From positions 1 through 12,154 of the forward strand of contig DASRJW010000053.1 in the NCBI GenBank assembly GCA_035649275.1: DNA of 12,154 nucleotides. The letters run 5' to 3'. A model generated the notes under the pieces. It was not told where the DNA came from. It did no database searches and saw only the letters and a list, made by a program, of their open reading frames with translations. The translations under genes and the position numbers were made by a program. The stretch comes from Candidatus Krumholzibacteriia bacterium. Lineage in GTDB: Bacteria > Krumholzibacteriota > Krumholzibacteriia > G020349025. Positions 1-6,978 of the stretch are shown in pieces (positions within the stretch are counted from its first letter, which is position 1; the number at the start of each line of letters is the position of its first letter).

Positions 1-102
1 CTCACGCCGCCTCTCGTGGTGAATGCGGACGACGTGCGCCGGGCCCTGCGCGCCCTCGACGCTGCCTTCACTGCTGTCGAAAAGACCCTGAGCCTCGCAT
101 GA
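1..102 (+). CDS. C-terminal end of a probable class III (acetylornithine-type) aminotransferase, partial
   Basis: The window opens inside a reading frame that ends at a TGA at 100-102. The visible 33 residues begin LTPPLVVNADDV and continue into an amphipathic helix rich in Ala, Arg and Leu. This resembles the extreme C-terminus of class III PLP-dependent aminotransferases such as acetylornithine or ornithine aminotransferase, where a S/T-PPL-V/I-I/V-T segment precedes a final helix with the pattern AL..LD.A...V. Catalytic residues lie upstream of the window, so the substrate cannot be named. The stop overlaps the start of the transporter gene in an ATGA arrangement (99-102), which suggests translational coupling and a shared transcript. 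The family call rests on a short segment and is tentative. Confidence 0.55.
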   Translation, partial: LTPPLVVNADDVRRALRALDAAFTAVEKTLSLA

Positions 103-1502
103 CGACGACGCAGGCGCAGGCAGCGGGGACCCCGGCGGAGAGGCGGAGCCTCCTGGAGCGCTTCCTCTCACTGTTCGTCGAGGTCCGGGCCGGCGAAGCG
201 GCCACCGCCCTGCTCATGACCATGACCGTCCTCCTCATCTTCATCTCCTACTACATCATCAAGCCCGTGCGCGAGGCGCTCATCCTCTCCGGCGAGAGGG
301 GTGCGGAACTCAAGAGCTATGCCTCAGCGGGTCAAGCGCTGCTCCTCCTCTTCGTGGCCGTGCCGCTCTACGCGCGGCTGGCGAGCCGCGTGCCGCGCCG
401 GCGTCTTCTCAACACCGCCAACCTCTTCTTCATCGCCAACATGTTGATCTTCTACGTGCTGGCCGTCACGGTGGAACGGAACGTCTGGCTGGGGCTCGGT
501 TTCTTCATCTGGGTCGGCATTTTCAACCTCATGGTGCCGGCCCAGTTCTGGTCCCTGGCCAACGACGTCTACACGCCCGAGGAAGGCAAACGCTTGTTCG
601 TGATCCTCGCCTTCGGGGCCTCCGCCGGTGCCGTCCTGGGCGGGATGCTCACGCGCGCCCTCGTCACACCGCTCGGCGCCGCCAACTTGCTGTTGGTCTC
701 GGCGGGGATCATGGTGCTGGCCACGCTGCTCACCAACCTGGTGGAGAGACGGGAGCACGCACGCCGCCAGGCCCGCGCTGCCCTGCAGGCCGTGCAGGAG
801 GAAGCGCCGCTTTCCAAGACCGGAGCTTTCCGCCTCGTTTTTCGCACCCGCTACCTTCTGGCGATCGCCTTCCTCATTCTCTTCCTCAACTGGGTGAACA
901 CGAATGGCGAGTTCATCCTGGGGAACTCGGTGAGCGAGACCTACAAGCGGCTGGCGGGGTCGACGCTCGGCGCCGGGGCGAGCCCCGAGGAAACCACCCG
1001 CTTCGTGCGCAACGGGATCGCCTCGTTCTACGCCGGCTTCTTCACCACCGTGAACATCACCGGGCTCCTGGTGCAGCTCTTCCTGGTCTCGCGGATTCTC
1101 AAGTACCTCGGGTTGCGCGTGGCGATCCTCGTCCTGCCCATGCTCGCGTTCGCCGGCTATACTCTCCTGGCGCTGGCCCCGGTCCTTGGTGTCATCCGCC
1201 TGGTGAAGACGGCGGAAAACGCCACGGACTACTCGTTGCAGAACACCGTGCGCCAGTCTCTCTTCCTGCCGACGACACGGGAGGAGAAGTACAAGGCCAA
1301 ACAGGCCACGGATACTTTCTTCTGGCGCGCGGGGGATTTGCTGTCTGCGGGGCTCGTTTACGTCGGGCTCAACGTCCTGCAGTTGAGCACGAAGGGATTC
1401 GCCTTCGCCAACATGGCGCTGGTCGTGGTGTGGATGCTGCTGGCGGTGGCGATCGGCAAGGAATACGTGCGGCGGACGAGCGCTGCCGCCGCCAAGAGCT
1501 GA
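99..1502 (+). CDS. TLC (ATP/ADP carrier-like, Npt1/Npt2-type) membrane transporter
   Basis: This 467-residue polytopic inner-membrane protein has a short cytoplasmic N-terminus (about residues 1-36) followed by roughly eleven or twelve hydrophobic segments. The first carries FISYYIIKPVREALIL at about residues 48-63, the hallmark of bacterial TLC/MFS-related proteins akin to the plastid and rickettsial ATP/ADP translocases. A charged loop near residues 215-240 probably separates two six-helix halves. Obligate intracellular bacteria use such carriers to exchange nucleotides with the host. Free-living bacteria have many homologues whose substrates are mostly unknown, so nucleotide exchange is not inferred here. 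The ATG overlaps the preceding stop (ATGA), and no strong Shine-Dalgarno sequence is visible, consistent with coupling. The length suits the family and nothing looks broken. Confidence 0.82.
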   Translation: MTTTQAQAAGTPAERRSLLERFLSLFVEVRAGEAATALLMTMTVLLIFISYYIIKPVREALILSGERGAELKSYASAGQALLLLFVAVPLYARLASRVPRRRLLNTANLFFIANMLIFYVLAVTVERNVWLGLGFFIWVGIFNLMVPAQFWSLANDVYTPEEGKRLFVILAFGASAGAVLGGMLTRALVTPLGAANLLLVSAGIMVLATLLTNLVERREHARRQARAALQAVQEEAPLSKTGAFRLVFRTRYLLAIAFLILFLNWVNTNGEFILGNSVSETYKRLAGSTLGAGASPEETTRFVRNGIASFYAGFFTTVNITGLLVQLFLVSRILKYLGLRVAILVLPMLAFAGYTLLALAPVLGVIRLVKTAENATDYSLQNTVRQSLFLPTTREEKYKAKQATDTFFWRAGDLLSAGLVYVGLNVLQLSTKGFAFANMALVVVWMLLAVAIGKEYVRRTSAAAAKS

Positions 1503-1542
1503 CCGCGGCACGGCGCGGGCCGTCGCCTAACGGTCGAACCCT

Positions 1543-1565
1543 GCTGCGTCCACGGAGGACGCGGC
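1543..1565 (+). other. GC-rich stem-loop between transporter and DUF1579 gene
   Basis: GCTGCGTCC at 1543-1551 pairs with GGACGCGGC at 1557-1565: nine pairs including one G-U, around the loop ACGGA. It ends five bases before the AGGAGG of the next gene and has no T-run, so it is not a standard intrinsic terminator. It could be an RNA processing or stability element, or chance in GC-rich DNA. Confidence 0.35.
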
Positions 1566-1580
1566 GAACAAGGAGGATCG

Positions 1581-2180
1581 GTGTTGAAGAAGGTAGTCAC
1601 GGGAATTGCGATCGGCTGTGTCCTGGGTCTGCTGGTCTTGGCGGTCGGGGCGCAGGAACAGAAGCAACCGACCGAGAAAGAGATGCAGGCCATGATGGCG
1701 GCAGCCACACCAGGACCGCATCACACGGAGTTGATGAAGAGCGCCGGCACCTACGATGTCACGGTCAAGGCCATGATGCCCGGCGCCCCGCCGATGGAGG
1801 CCACGGGGACGGCCACGATCGAGGGTATCCTGGACGGCCGCTTCATCGTGGAGTCGATGAAGTCGCCGAACTTCATGGGCGGGCCCTGGGAAGGCCGGGG
1901 CATCTACGGCTACGACAACACCCTGAAGAAGCACGTGGGCAGCTGGTGCGATTCCTACGGCACGATGCTCATGAGCCTGGCGGGAACCTGCGACGGGACC
2001 TGCAAGGTCGTGACCCTGACTTCGAACTTCGTGGACCCGATGACGAACACGACGAAGACGATGAAAGCGGTGAGCAAGGAAATCAGCGTCGATGAGTTCG
2101 TCCTCGAGCTTTCCGATGTGGAAAAGGGCGGCAAAGAGACCAAGGTGATGGAGATCAACTACAAGCGGAAAAAGCCCTGA
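1581..2180 (+). CDS. exported DUF1579 family protein
   Basis: This is a 199-residue secreted protein. Residues 1-24 form a signal peptide (KK near the start, hydrophobic stretch, likely cleavage after AVGA). The mature part matches the DUF1579 layout: an early H-x-E-L-M-K-S-A-G-T-Y segment, a strand ending GRFIVES, then Y-G-Y-D-N (109-113), G-S-W (120-122), F-V-D-P-M-T, and a closing M-E-I-N-Y-K-R. The family is a lipocalin-like beta-barrel with no agreed function. Less usual are three cysteines at 123, 137 and 141, the last two as TCDGTC; they could form a disulfide in the periplasm. The start is GTG at 1581, four bases after AGGAGG (1571-1576); TTG at 1584 has better spacing and would remove one residue. 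A strong terminator follows. Confidence 0.82.
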   Translation: MLKKVVTGIAIGCVLGLLVLAVGAQEQKQPTEKEMQAMMAAATPGPHHTELMKSAGTYDVTVKAMMPGAPPMEATGTATIEGILDGRFIVESMKSPNFMGGPWEGRGIYGYDNTLKKHVGSWCDSYGTMLMSLAGTCDGTCKVVTLTSNFVDPMTNTTKTMKAVSKEISVDEFVLELSDVEKGGKETKVMEINYKRKKP

Positions 2181-2196
2181 TCCGAGAGAGCCACAG

Positions 2197-2238
2197 GCGG
2201 CGCCCGCTCAGGGTCAGGGCGGGCGCCGCTCGCTTTTT
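2197..2238 (+). terminator. rho-independent terminator after the DUF1579 gene
   Basis: A perfect 11-bp stem, GCGGCGCCCGC at 2197-2207 with GCGGGCGCCGC at 2219-2229, encloses an 11-base loop. Five T residues follow at 2234-2238. It starts 16 bases after the DUF1579 stop and ends about 60 bases before leuS, so leuS probably has its own promoter or depends on readthrough. The T-run is short and four bases from the stem, so efficiency is uncertain. Confidence 0.8.
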
Positions 2239-2299
2239 CCGGCTGGTATGAGTGGATGCTCCGGAAGTAGGGTTCCTGGACAGGTGGCACGAGGGCACG

Positions 2300-4687
2300 A
2301 TGATCCAGAAGTACGATTTCAAGGCCATCGAGGCCAAGGGCCACGCCAAATGGCGGGAGTGGAACCTCTTCGACACCGCGGCGTCGCCGCGTAAGAAGTA
2401 CTACATGCTCGAGATGTTCGCCTATCCCTCTGGGGACATCCACATCGGCCACTTTCGCAACTACTCCATCGGCGACGTGGTGGCGCGCTACAAGCGGATG
2501 CGCGGCTACGACGTGCTGCATCCCTTCGGCTGGGACGCCTTCGGCTTGCCGGCGGAGAATGCCGCCATCAAACACGGCGTGCACCCCCGCGAATGGACGC
2601 ACAAGAACATCGCCCTGGGCCGCGCAACGCTGCAGCGCATGGGGATCTCCTACGATTGGAAGCGCGAGGTCCTCACCTGCGAGCCGGACTTCTACAAGTG
2701 GACCCAGTGGCTCTTCCTGCAGCTCTTTGCCCAGGGGCTCGCCTACCGCGCCCCGTCGCTGGTGAACTGGTGTCCCAACGACGGCATCCTGGCCAACGAG
2801 CTGGTGCACGACGGCCATTGCTGGCGCTGTGGCCGCGAGGTGGGCAAGAAGGAGATCGAGAACTGCTGGTTCTTCAAGTACAGCGATTTCTCCCAGCGGC
2901 TGCTCGACGGTCTCGACCACCTGGAAGGCTGGCCCGAGAAGATCAAGATCCTGCAGCGCAACTGGATCGGCCGGAGCGAGGGCAGCGAGATCGACTTCGA
3001 TTGCGACGGGCGCAAGCTCACCGTCTTCACCACCCGGCCCGACACCACCTGGGGCGTGACCTTCATGGTGCTGGCGCCGGAGCACCCCTTGGCCGCGGAG
3101 GTGGCGCGCACGCGACCCGAGGTGGCGGCCTACATCCGCAAGGCCACGCTCAAGAAGGACTGGGAGCGTCTGGCGGAGGGCGATAAGGACGGCGTGTTCA
3201 CCGGCCTCCTGGTCACCAATCCGCTGAACGGCGAGAAAGTGCAGCTGTGGGTGGCGGATTACGTGGTGGCGTCCTACGGCACCGGCGTGGTCATGGGCGT
3301 GCCAGGGCACGACGAGCGCGACTTCGACTTCGCCCGGAAGTACGGCATCCCGATCCGTGTCGTCATCCAGCCGCTGGACGGCCGGCTCGACGAGGCGACG
3401 ATGACGGAAGCCTACGTGGATCCAGGGACGATGGTGAACTCCGGTGACCTCGACGGCACGCCGACGCCCTCCGGAATCCCGAAGGTCATCGCTTACCTCG
3501 AACGCCGGGGTGTCGGTCGCCCCAAGGTGAACTACCGCCTCAAGGACTGGCTCATCTCGCGCCAGCGCTACTGGGGTTGCCCCATCCCGATCGTGCATTG
3601 CCCGCGCTGTGGCGCGCAGCCCGTGCCGCAGGAGCAGCTGCCGGTGTTGCTGCCCCTGGACGTCCGCGAGTTCATCCCCAAGGGGCGGTCGCCGCTCGCC
3701 GACCATCCTGCGTTCATGCAGGTGGATTGCCCGAAGTGCGGCGGCCCAGCGCAACGCGATCCGGACACGATGGACACCTTCATGTGCTCGTCGTGGTACC
3801 TGTTCCGCTACGTGGACCCGCACAACGACCGCCTTCCTTGGGAGAAGGCGGCGGCGCGGACCTGGCTGCCCGTGGATCTCTACATCGGCGGCGACGAGCA
3901 CGCCTGCATGCACTTGCTCTACTTCCGCTTCATCACCAAGGTGCTGCACGATGCCGGCTGGCTGCCCATGGACGAGCCGACGCTGCGCCTCTTCAACCAC
4001 GGCATGGTCTACGACGCCGAGGGCGAGCTGATGTCGAAGTCCAAGGGGAACGTGGTGTCGCCGCACGAGCTCATGGACCAATACGGCGTCGACGTGGCCC
4101 GCATCGCCATGTTCTTCTTCGCCCCGAGCGAGGACCCGATCCTGTGGAAGGAGACGGGCCTCGTCGGCGCCCAGCGCTTCGTCTTCCGCTTCTGGGAGCG
4201 GGTGCTGGCGGCGAAGGACGTCGAGGAGCCGCGGGACGTCCAGCGCAAGCTGCACCAGACAATCGCCAAGATCACGCGCTCCATGGAGCAGGACCTCCAC
4301 TTCAACACCACGATCGCCGCGATCATGGAGTTCATGAACCTGGCGAAGGAGCTCTCCCGGCCGACGGCGAGGACGCTGGTTCAGCTCGTGGCCCCGATGG
4401 CGCCCTTCCTCGCCGAGGAGCTGTGGGAAGTGCTGGGCGGGAAGGGGAGCGTCTTCCAGAGCACCTGGCCTGAATACGACGCCGAGCTCGCCCGGGAGGA
4501 CGAGGTCGAAATCGTGGTGCAGCTGAACGGCAAGGTGCGGAGCCGCTTCACCGTGCCCGCGCAGAGCGCCGAGGCGGAGCTGCGGGCGCTGGCGCTGCAG
4601 CAGAAGGCGGTGCAAGAGGCCCTAGCGGGGAGGAAGCCACGCAACGTGGTCGTGGTCAAAGGACGCCTGGTGAACGTCGTGGTATAA
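2300..4687 (+). CDS. leuS: leucine--tRNA ligase
   Basis: Class Ia aminoacyl-tRNA synthetase that charges tRNA-Leu with leucine in the cytoplasm. The 795 residues are within the usual bacterial range, slightly short. Seen in order: the opening YDFKAIEAK helix; HIGH at 48-51; a CP1 editing domain with TTRPDTTWG from 244 and the GTGVVMGVPGHDERDF block from 327, with Asp338 and Asp341 matching the editing-site aspartates; four zinc-ligand-like cysteines at 434, 437, 477 and 480; the signature LMSKS at 577-581 (Leu replaces the first Lys of KMSKS); then the anticodon-binding and C-terminal domains ending in VQLNGKV and a valine-rich tail. The start at ATG 2300 is chosen because LeuRS normally begins just before KYDF and GAGG lies five bases upstream. 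An upstream GTG at 2252 would add 16 unmatched residues. Confidence 0.97.
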   Translation: MIQKYDFKAIEAKGHAKWREWNLFDTAASPRKKYYMLEMFAYPSGDIHIGHFRNYSIGDVVARYKRMRGYDVLHPFGWDAFGLPAENAAIKHGVHPREWTHKNIALGRATLQRMGISYDWKREVLTCEPDFYKWTQWLFLQLFAQGLAYRAPSLVNWCPNDGILANELVHDGHCWRCGREVGKKEIENCWFFKYSDFSQRLLDGLDHLEGWPEKIKILQRNWIGRSEGSEIDFDCDGRKLTVFTTRPDTTWGVTFMVLAPEHPLAAEVARTRPEVAAYIRKATLKKDWERLAEGDKDGVFTGLLVTNPLNGEKVQLWVADYVVASYGTGVVMGVPGHDERDFDFARKYGIPIRVVIQPLDGRLDEATMTEAYVDPGTMVNSGDLDGTPTPSGIPKVIAYLERRGVGRPKVNYRLKDWLISRQRYWGCPIPIVHCPRCGAQPVPQEQLPVLLPLDVREFIPKGRSPLADHPAFMQVDCPKCGGPAQRDPDTMDTFMCSSWYLFRYVDPHNDRLPWEKAAARTWLPVDLYIGGDEHACMHLLYFRFITKVLHDAGWLPMDEPTLRLFNHGMVYDAEGELMSKSKGNVVSPHELMDQYGVDVARIAMFFFAPSEDPILWKETGLVGAQRFVFRFWERVLAAKDVEEPRDVQRKLHQTIAKITRSMEQDLHFNTTIAAIMEFMNLAKELSRPTARTLVQLVAPMAPFLAEELWEVLGGKGSVFQSTWPEYDAELAREDEVEIVVQLNGKVRSRFTVPAQSAEAELRALALQQKAVQEALAGRKPRNVVVVKGRLVNVVV

Positions 4688-4688
4688 T
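4680..4688 (+). promoter_or_regulatory. extended -10 promoter on the leuS stop codon
   Basis: TG at 4680-4681, one base, then a perfect TATAAT at 4683-4688 form an extended -10 element. Its TAA (4685-4687) is the leuS stop. No good -35 hexamer is seen 16-18 bases upstream, which extended -10 promoters tolerate. Transcription would start near 4695, leaving a leader of about 30 bases before the TTG start at 4726. A/T-rich hexamers are rare in this DNA, which supports the call. Confidence 0.5.
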
Positions 4689-4725
4689 CAATCCGACGCC
4701 CGCCTCAGCCTCGCGTGGAGTCCCA

Positions 4726-5148
4726 TTGAAAACAATACTTCTCCTCACACCGGGAATCTTCGTCGCTACCCTCGCTTTTGGGGCAATTGACGCAGATGCG
4801 GCCTTGCAGCGGCAGCTCGACCGCGTCGTCAGCCTCGCCGAAGCGGGAAAGCTCGAGAACGTCCAGCTGACCACACGCCAGGTTTCTCTCACCATGAAGA
4901 TCGGTGGGACAGAGGTCCAGGTCGAGCACGGCGTCCACGGCGCCAGAGAACGCAAGCAGGTCCGCCTCGCGAACCTACGGCTCCAGCTCGCCGGTGATCG
5001 CGCCGCCGTCTTCGAGAGCCTGGGAAGGCCCGCCTACAGGGTGCGCGAGGACTACGCCGGCTCCGTGCAGGAGCGCTGGACGTACGTCGAGCAGCACCTC
5101 ATCTACGTCTTCGAGGGCGACCGGCTCGTCCGCACCGAGAGCTTCTGA
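4726..5148 (+). CDS. small exported protein, C-terminal half BamE/SmpA-like
   Basis: This is a 140-residue protein with a signal peptide (MKTILLL then a hydrophobic core; cleavage after about residue 20 or 25). The first half of the mature protein has no recognisable family. The second half, about residues 95-140, has a conserved-looking run of F-E-S-L-G-R-P, then W-T-Y-V-E-Q-H-L-I-Y-V-F-E-G-D-R-L-V. This is the pattern of the small alpha/beta SmpA/OmlA (BamE)-type fold found in many exported proteins. A role in outer-membrane assembly is not implied. The start is TTG, chosen because it alone gives the signal peptide and has GGAG five bases upstream (4717-4720); the first in-frame ATG lies deep in the protein. 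The promoter at 4680-4688 probably drives it. Confidence 0.65.
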   Translation: MKTILLLTPGIFVATLAFGAIDADAALQRQLDRVVSLAEAGKLENVQLTTRQVSLTMKIGGTEVQVEHGVHGARERKQVRLANLRLQLAGDRAAVFESLGRPAYRVREDYAGSVQERWTYVEQHLIYVFEGDRLVRTESF

Positions 5149-5153
5149 CCCCG

Positions 5154-5168
5154 GTTGCGATGCGCAAC
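5154..5168. other. small hairpin between convergent genes
   Basis: GTTGCG at 5154-5159 and CGCAAC at 5163-5168 form a 6-bp stem with loop ATG, centred in the 42-base gap between two convergent genes. The position suits a bidirectional terminator, but no T-run follows on either strand. Confidence 0.3.
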
Positions 5169-5190
5169 GGTCCGCCCGCAGTAGACGACC

Positions 5191-5730
5191 CTACTTGGCC
5201 GCCTTGGCCTCGGGCTTCGGCTCGACCCATTCGGGGGCCTCGAACACGGTGCCGTCCGCGTTCACGATGACCTCCGCGGTCTTCTTCCCCTTCGCCATCT
5301 CGGCCGCGTAGCGCGTCAGGGCCTCGGGCAGCTTGACGACCTTGCCGTCCTTCGTCTCGTAGCTGACCGAGATCTTCTCGAGCCGTCCGAGCGTCGCACC
5401 CTTGGCGGCATCGTTGATGATCTTCATCACCGGGGCCGGCATGGCATCGGCAGCGACCACGAGGGTGAACTCGAGCATGGTCCCGTCCGCGGCGATGTCC
5501 GTCTCCTTCTCGGTGTCCCCGTCCTTGAACTCGAGGTCGTAGACCATGACGCCGTTTTCTTCTTCGGCGTCCGCCTTCTGGATCACGCCTTCGGGGAACG
5601 CCGTCGCGAAGGTCTTCGCCACCGCGTCGGGAAGCTTGGTTTTGGCGGCCTTCTCTTCCGCGAGGCCCGCCGTGGCGGCGACCGCCACCAGGGCACCAGC
5701 AACCAGCATCGCCAGGCGAATCCGTCTCAT
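5191..5730 (-). CDS. exported PepSY-like protein
   Basis: This is a 179-residue secreted protein. Residues 1-24 form a signal peptide (MRRIRL, hydrophobic core, cleavage after GLA before EEK). The mature part shows two similar modules. The first has LPDAVAKTFATAFPEGVIQKA followed by MVYDLEF, DGDTEKETDIAADGTMLE. The second has a helix with MKIINDAAKGA, then KISVSYETKDGKVVKLP and VIVNADGTVFE. This helix plus K-A/V...Y-x-L/V...G...E-I-x-V-x-x-D-G-T pattern is that of PepSY-like domains, including the family named putative beta-lactamase-inhibitor-like for its structural resemblance to BLIP. The C-terminus is rich in Pro, Glu, Lys and Ala. The ATG at 5730 is chosen over upstream starts because it begins the signal peptide and follows GAGGAGAG. 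It is divergent from a beta-lactamase-fold gene. Its ligand is unknown. Confidence 0.75.
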   Translation of the reverse strand: MRRIRLAMLVAGALVAVAATAGLAEEKAAKTKLPDAVAKTFATAFPEGVIQKADAEEENGVMVYDLEFKDGDTEKETDIAADGTMLEFTLVVAADAMPAPVMKIINDAAKGATLGRLEKISVSYETKDGKVVKLPEALTRYAAEMAKGKKTAEVIVNADGTVFEAPEWVEPKPEAKAAK

Positions 5731-5773
5731 GCTCGCTCTCCTCTTCGTCGTCGACTTCAGGGTGCTCGTGGGC

Positions 5774-5790
5774 GCTACTTCAACAGTAGC
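5774..5790. promoter_or_regulatory. inverted repeat in the divergent PepSY/beta-lactamase-like spacer
   Basis: GCTACT at 5774-5779 and AGTAGC at 5785-5790 flank TCAAC. The repeat lies in the 154-base spacer between two divergently transcribed genes, where a shared operator would be expected. The arms are only six bases, so chance is possible. I found no convincing paired -35/-10 elements here; TATCAT at 5815-5820 is the best isolated -10-like hexamer. Confidence 0.25.
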
Positions 5791-5884
5791 ACACCCGCCG
5801 CCGTTCCAGACCGGTATCATGCCTAGGGTCCTATACGGTGATCTGGGCCATCCACCGAAACCGTGAACGAGAGGGCTGCGATCC

Positions 5885-6970
5885 ATGCTCAGCGCCCGAG
5901 CCGTCGCCAGCTTCCTGTTCCTCGTCGCCGGCCCGTCGTGCGCGCCGCGGGCGGAGCCGCGGCTCGCAGCCGAACTCCGGCGCGCCATCGAGGCGGAGAT
6001 CGCTGCGGCGGCTGCCCAGGGGTTCTCAGGCGCCGTCGCCGTCCGGGTCGAGAATGAAGAGCCACTCACGGTGGTCGCCGGTCACGCCGACCGCGAGGGC
6101 CGGATACCGGTCACCAGCTCCACTCTCTTCCAGGTGGCGTCGATCTCGAAATACTTCGCGGCAGCAGCGACGCTGAAGCTCGCCGAGCGCGGGAAGATCG
6201 CCCTCGAGGACTCGCTAGCGAAGTACCTCGCCGGCCTGCCGCCGGATCACGGCGCGATCCGGGTGCGAGAGCTCCTCGGTCACACCTCGGGTCTCGCCAA
6301 CGCCTACGCCGCGGAGGGCATCGCCGAGCGCGACCGCGCCCTCGCCGCCCTCGGCCAGGTGCCGATCGATCCCGCTCGGCGCGGCAAGTTCGGCTACTCG
6401 AACGACGGCTATGAGTTGCTCGCCATCCTGGTGGAGGTCGTCGCCGGAACGCCGTACGAGCAGTTCGTGCATCGCGAGCTGCTCGTGCCGGCCGGTGTCT
6501 CCGGCATAAGCTATTGGAGCGAGACCGATCTCACCGATCCTCACCTCGTCGCGCAGTGTCTCGACGCAGGTCGTCCTGGTCCCATGCTCCGGGCACGGAA
6601 TTACGGAGTGCTCGGCTCTGCTGCGGTCCTCGCCACGCCCGAGGCGCTGATCGACTGGCAGCTCGCGGTCTGGTCGGGGAAGGTGCTCTCCGCCCGCTGG
6701 CGCGACGAGATGTTCGCCGGGCGGTCGACGGTTTCGATCGGCAGCGCTGGTTACGGAGTCTTCATCGCACCGACGCCCGGCGGTGGGCGCCGGCTGCTGG
6801 CGCGCGGCTACGAAGACTGGGGCGCCAACGCGGTGCTTTCCCACTGGCCCAGCCAAGGCGTGGCGATCGCCGTCGTCACCAGCAGCGGCCCGCCGGAAGC
6901 GACGGGTCATCCAGGATGGAGCCGCACCTTGACCGATTCGATCGCAGCCCGGGTTCTCGGACGACCGTAG
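5885..6970 (+). CDS. beta-lactamase-fold serine hydrolase (class C/PBP-like family)
   Basis: This is a 361-residue exported protein of the beta-lactamase/D-alanyl-D-alanine carboxypeptidase-like family. Family members hydrolyse amides or esters through an acyl-serine; many are esterases or peptidases, and few confer antibiotic resistance. Residues 1-18 look like a signal peptide. Cys19 follows, but the preceding G-P-S fits a lipobox poorly, so lipidation is doubtful. The nucleophile motif is S86-I-S-K89 in FQVASISKYF, and the second motif is Y171-S-N173. ELLGHTSGLANAY and the D-P-A...Y-S-N-D-G-Y-E-L-L-A region are typical. The third motif, usually H/K-T/G-G in GHGG, appears as A306-R-G-Y309 in ARGYEDWGAN, so it is divergent. 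The ATG follows GAGG by ten bases. The gene converges on the aminotransferase-like gene with only 8 bases between them. Confidence 0.87.
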   Translation: MLSARAVASFLFLVAGPSCAPRAEPRLAAELRRAIEAEIAAAAAQGFSGAVAVRVENEEPLTVVAGHADREGRIPVTSSTLFQVASISKYFAAAATLKLAERGKIALEDSLAKYLAGLPPDHGAIRVRELLGHTSGLANAYAAEGIAERDRALAALGQVPIDPARRGKFGYSNDGYELLAILVEVVAGTPYEQFVHRELLVPAGVSGISYWSETDLTDPHLVAQCLDAGRPGPMLRARNYGVLGSAAVLATPEALIDWQLAVWSGKVLSARWRDEMFAGRSTVSIGSAGYGVFIAPTPGGGRRLLARGYEDWGANAVLSHWPSQGVAIAVVTSSGPPEATGHPGWSRTLTDSIAARVLGRP

Positions 6971-6978
6971 ACAGGATC

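Noticed and set aside
324-1511. 395-codon minus-strand frame opposite the transporter
   Set aside because: Composition is dominated by Glu, His, Gln and Arg with no domain, and the plus strand encodes a convincing transporter.
2252-2299. GTG start that would extend leuS by 16 residues
   Set aside because: LeuRS proteins begin just before KYDF; the extension has no family match and the ATG at 2300 has a ribosome-binding site.
2159-4615. 818-codon open frame on the minus strand
   Set aside because: It lies exactly antisense to leuS, has low-complexity His/Arg/Val/Leu composition and no domain; it is a product of G/C-biased third positions.
5731-6069. N-terminal extension of the PepSY-like frame
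   Set aside because: It would overlap the divergent hydrolase gene and bury a clear signal peptide that starts at 5730.
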